Assembly: GCA_964017185.1 (NCBI GenBank)
Contig: OZ024875.1
Span: forward strand, 47,075,986 to 47,139,985
Source of the DNA: Rugalucina vietnamica
Taxonomy: Eukaryota > Mollusca > Bivalvia > Lucinida > Lucinidae
DNA length: 64,000 nt
Direction: 5' to 3'
Positions within the stretch are counted from its first letter, which is position 1, and each line of letters starts with the position of its first letter. The notes below the pieces were generated by a model, which worked only from the letters and a program-made list of their open reading frames with translations, did no database searches and was not told the origin of the DNA. The position numbers were made by a program, and so were the translations under genes. This document shows positions 62,246-64,000 of the stretch, in pieces.

Positions 62246-62582
62246 AACCTAGTGTGTATCATCTATTCCCTCCGGAATATTTATTTGAGAATATCTATTT
62301 AATGATAGTATAAGTATGATAAAGAATGTAATATCCAGAAACGTGTGCAATCAGAAACCAGTTGGGAAACGACCTAAATGACAATACGGTACCGATACAA
62401 AAAGAAGCTAAGGCACGCCGTGTCAGTAGCTATTTCCCAAAAACGACCACTCATTTACCTTTATGATACATCACAAAGAACTCGAATAATAATAACAAAC
62501 AAACCTTTTATTGAAAGCTCAGATAACGCATGTTACATAATTATGAGCAATAAATGAAAATCAAACAATAAGGATCATGGTG

Positions 62583-62589
62583 GCGCGCG

Positions 62590-62633
<44 letters not shown>
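62583..62633 (+). repeat. Compound (GC)n(GA)n microsatellite
   Basis: Alternating GC for about 23 bases passing directly into GA for about 28 bases. Alternating GC favours Z-DNA and the GA mirror repeat favours triplex DNA; these are sequence-based expectations only. Confidence 0.95.
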
Positions 62634-62635
<2 letters not shown>

Positions 62636-62835
62636 ATGGGGAGGCTATACTTCATGCAGATCAATGTATACATTTGTATTATTCATATATGACATGTTCA
62701 GTAAATACATAATTTTTATGACTTACCACTATAGAGCTTTATTATGACACTTTAATTTGAATAGCCAAAAATGTGGAAAGATTGGTTATTTATTTATGAC
62801 CCATCACTAAAGAAGATAATAGTTTTATTTAGTAC

Positions 62836-62836
<1 letters not shown>

Positions 62837-62932
<96 letters not shown>
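62837..62932. repeat. Palindromic (AAT)n(ATT)n microsatellite
   Basis: (AAT) tract 62837-62879 followed, after gat, by (ATT) tract 62883-62932. The two halves are complementary and make a near-perfect hairpin of over 40 base pairs per arm. Confidence 0.95.
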
Positions 62933-62933
<1 letters not shown>

Positions 62934-63462
62934 GAGCAGTTAGTAATTTTAAACTGTAAGCACTGGTCAGGAGGTGTCATAGTCAAACCACTTCATCGAA
63001 ATAAATGTGAGAAATGTAAGTAGACTAAAGACTTACATAGACTAAGCTGTTTCCTGCATATACATTGTACCTCTTCTCAAAAGTGGAGTCGAGGTTTTCG
63101 TACTCTGGTCAAATAATGATGCAAACCGGACCAAAACAACTTTCTACCAGCTAATACACTGGCCATAACACGTAATGACATAATACGTGATCGTCGACGT
63201 ACTGTTCAACGACATCTTGGCTCGAAACTGCTTCATATGGATTATCATTCAATGCCATGAAATCTAACACTCGTATCTGAAATTTATGTTTAAACAATAT
63301 TGTTTGCTTAAATTAACGACGAAACTTGATAGCCAGATTTGAACCTAAACACACATGACCCTAATGAATCAAAACCAGAAAGAGTCACTAAATCAAACAA
63401 AATGATTCTAAGCAAACAAAATAAAACAATGATTATACATCTTATTTCTCGATACATGATAA
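62933..63462. other. Intergenic stretch, no gene recognised
   Basis: About 530 bp, moderately AT-rich, no repeat unit or open frame worth calling. A local near-palindrome cgtgatcgtcgacgtact lies near 63187-63204. Confidence 0.5.
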
Positions 63463-63707
63463 CATATGAGCCGTGACGCGAGAAAACCGGTCTTCGGGAG
63501 ATCCGACCTGATCCAACATAAACTGGCCTGTACAGTCACAGTAGTAGGCTAGAGGCTTGAAGTTTTGGAATTAAGTAGAAGAGGCATTGTACTATCCGAG
63601 TAGCGAAAACAAAGGCGCAGATCAGCTGTGCAGTTTCTGTACAGCTGATCTGCGCCTTGGTTTTCGCATAGGCAAAAATACGGTTTTATCACGATGCGGC
63701 TCATATG
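63463..63707. mobile_element. MITE-like element with internal hairpin, copy 2
   Basis: 245 bp. The ends are inverted: catatgagccg at 63463 and cggctcatatg ending at 63707, continuing into gcgagaaaacc and ggttttatc with mismatches. The body matches copy 1 at 57724-57952 in the same orientation (cctgtacagtcacag, tagaggcttga, gtactatccg.gtagcgaaaac) and carries the same hairpin. The terminal ~20 bases differ from copy 1 except around gagaaaac. No target duplication can be defined because catatg is itself a palindrome. Confidence 0.78.
63603..63667. repeat. Hairpin inside MITE-like copy 2
   Basis: About 30-base arms gcgaaaacaaaggcgcagat + cagctgtgca and their complement ending ccttggttttcgc, with loop gtttc. 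Only about two mismatches, so better preserved than copy 1. Confidence 0.88.
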
Positions 63708-64000
63708 ATACAAAAACAATCAATTTATCAACTAAGGCCGGCTAAGGTGATGAAGCTTCACTAACATCAAACAAACCTACCTCGCGTAGGGAATTCACGA
63801 GCGTCGAGCAATGTTTGTTCAATGATTAACTGATCAATTATTTTCGCGAAATACAACAATGGGAAAATCCTGCGACAGCTTACTTTCACACGCAATTTAC
63901 TGTAACAAATTTTATCAAAAGCGTTTGAAAAATAAAGATTTAATGTCAGATTAGATTATTTGCTTTTTGTGTATGTTTTATATACTGATATTAAGATCAC
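63708..64000. other. Window end, no feature recognised
   Basis: About 290 bp of AT-rich sequence with no repeat, open frame or RNA gene that I can support. Confidence 0.5.

Noticed and set aside
57640-64000. rRNA or tRNA genes in the right flank
   Set aside because: No conserved rRNA core words or cloverleaf-capable segments were noticed on either strand.

Overview
The window is eukaryotic, non-coding, and almost certainly from a bivalve mollusc. The inference rests on two things. One is a long composite element at about 58.6-60.2 kb: tandem cores, an ACGG-type microsatellite and a terminal hairpin, which I recognise as the bivalve 'pearl'/Helitron-related type. The other is a satellite monomer of about 174 bp carrying an ApaI site. 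I found no convincing protein gene, rRNA, tRNA or CRISPR array. Open frames in the first 10 kb are translations of satellite monomers, whose 174-bp length is exactly 58 codons, so a frame open in one monomer stays open in the next.

Layout. (1) 1-9499: satellite array in one orientation (called + here), heterogeneous, with mixed 348-bp dimers and irregular higher-order units; it runs off the left edge. (2) About 9500: orientation switch inside two abutting A-type monomers. (3) 9500-56462: the same satellite in the opposite orientation, organised as a very homogeneous higher-order repeat (HOR). The basic unit is five monomers A-B-C-D-E (885 bp). Variants are a 7-mer A-B-C-D-C-D-E (about 1235 bp) and a 4-mer A-B-D-E (about 711 bp). 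These variants are themselves arranged in second-order repeats: a 39-monomer, 6.89-kb block present twice in tandem (15981-29765), and a 14-monomer, about 2.48-kb block (4-5-5) recurring through 29766-52975. (4) 56463-56645: a short non-satellite insert exactly at the edge of the homogeneous array. (5) 56646-57535: about five strongly degenerate monomers. (6) 57536-64000: AT-rich unique sequence with small mobile elements and simple repeats: two copies of a hairpin-bearing MITE-like element, the pearl-like element with three 454-bp cores, a 172-bp foldback, (AAT)n, (GC)n(GA)n and a palindromic (AAT)n(ATT)n tract.

The array as a whole looks like a candidate centromeric or heterochromatic satellite block, homogenised in the middle and decaying at its edge. 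That functional reading is inference only. The most notable result is the nested repeat-of-repeats architecture with a sharp switch at about 29.77 kb, where 7-mer units stop and 4-mer units begin. HOR phase below is defined by the position of a marker in the E monomer (ccaattctgtacagg on the + strand right of the inversion, its complement to the left); this phase is arbitrary.
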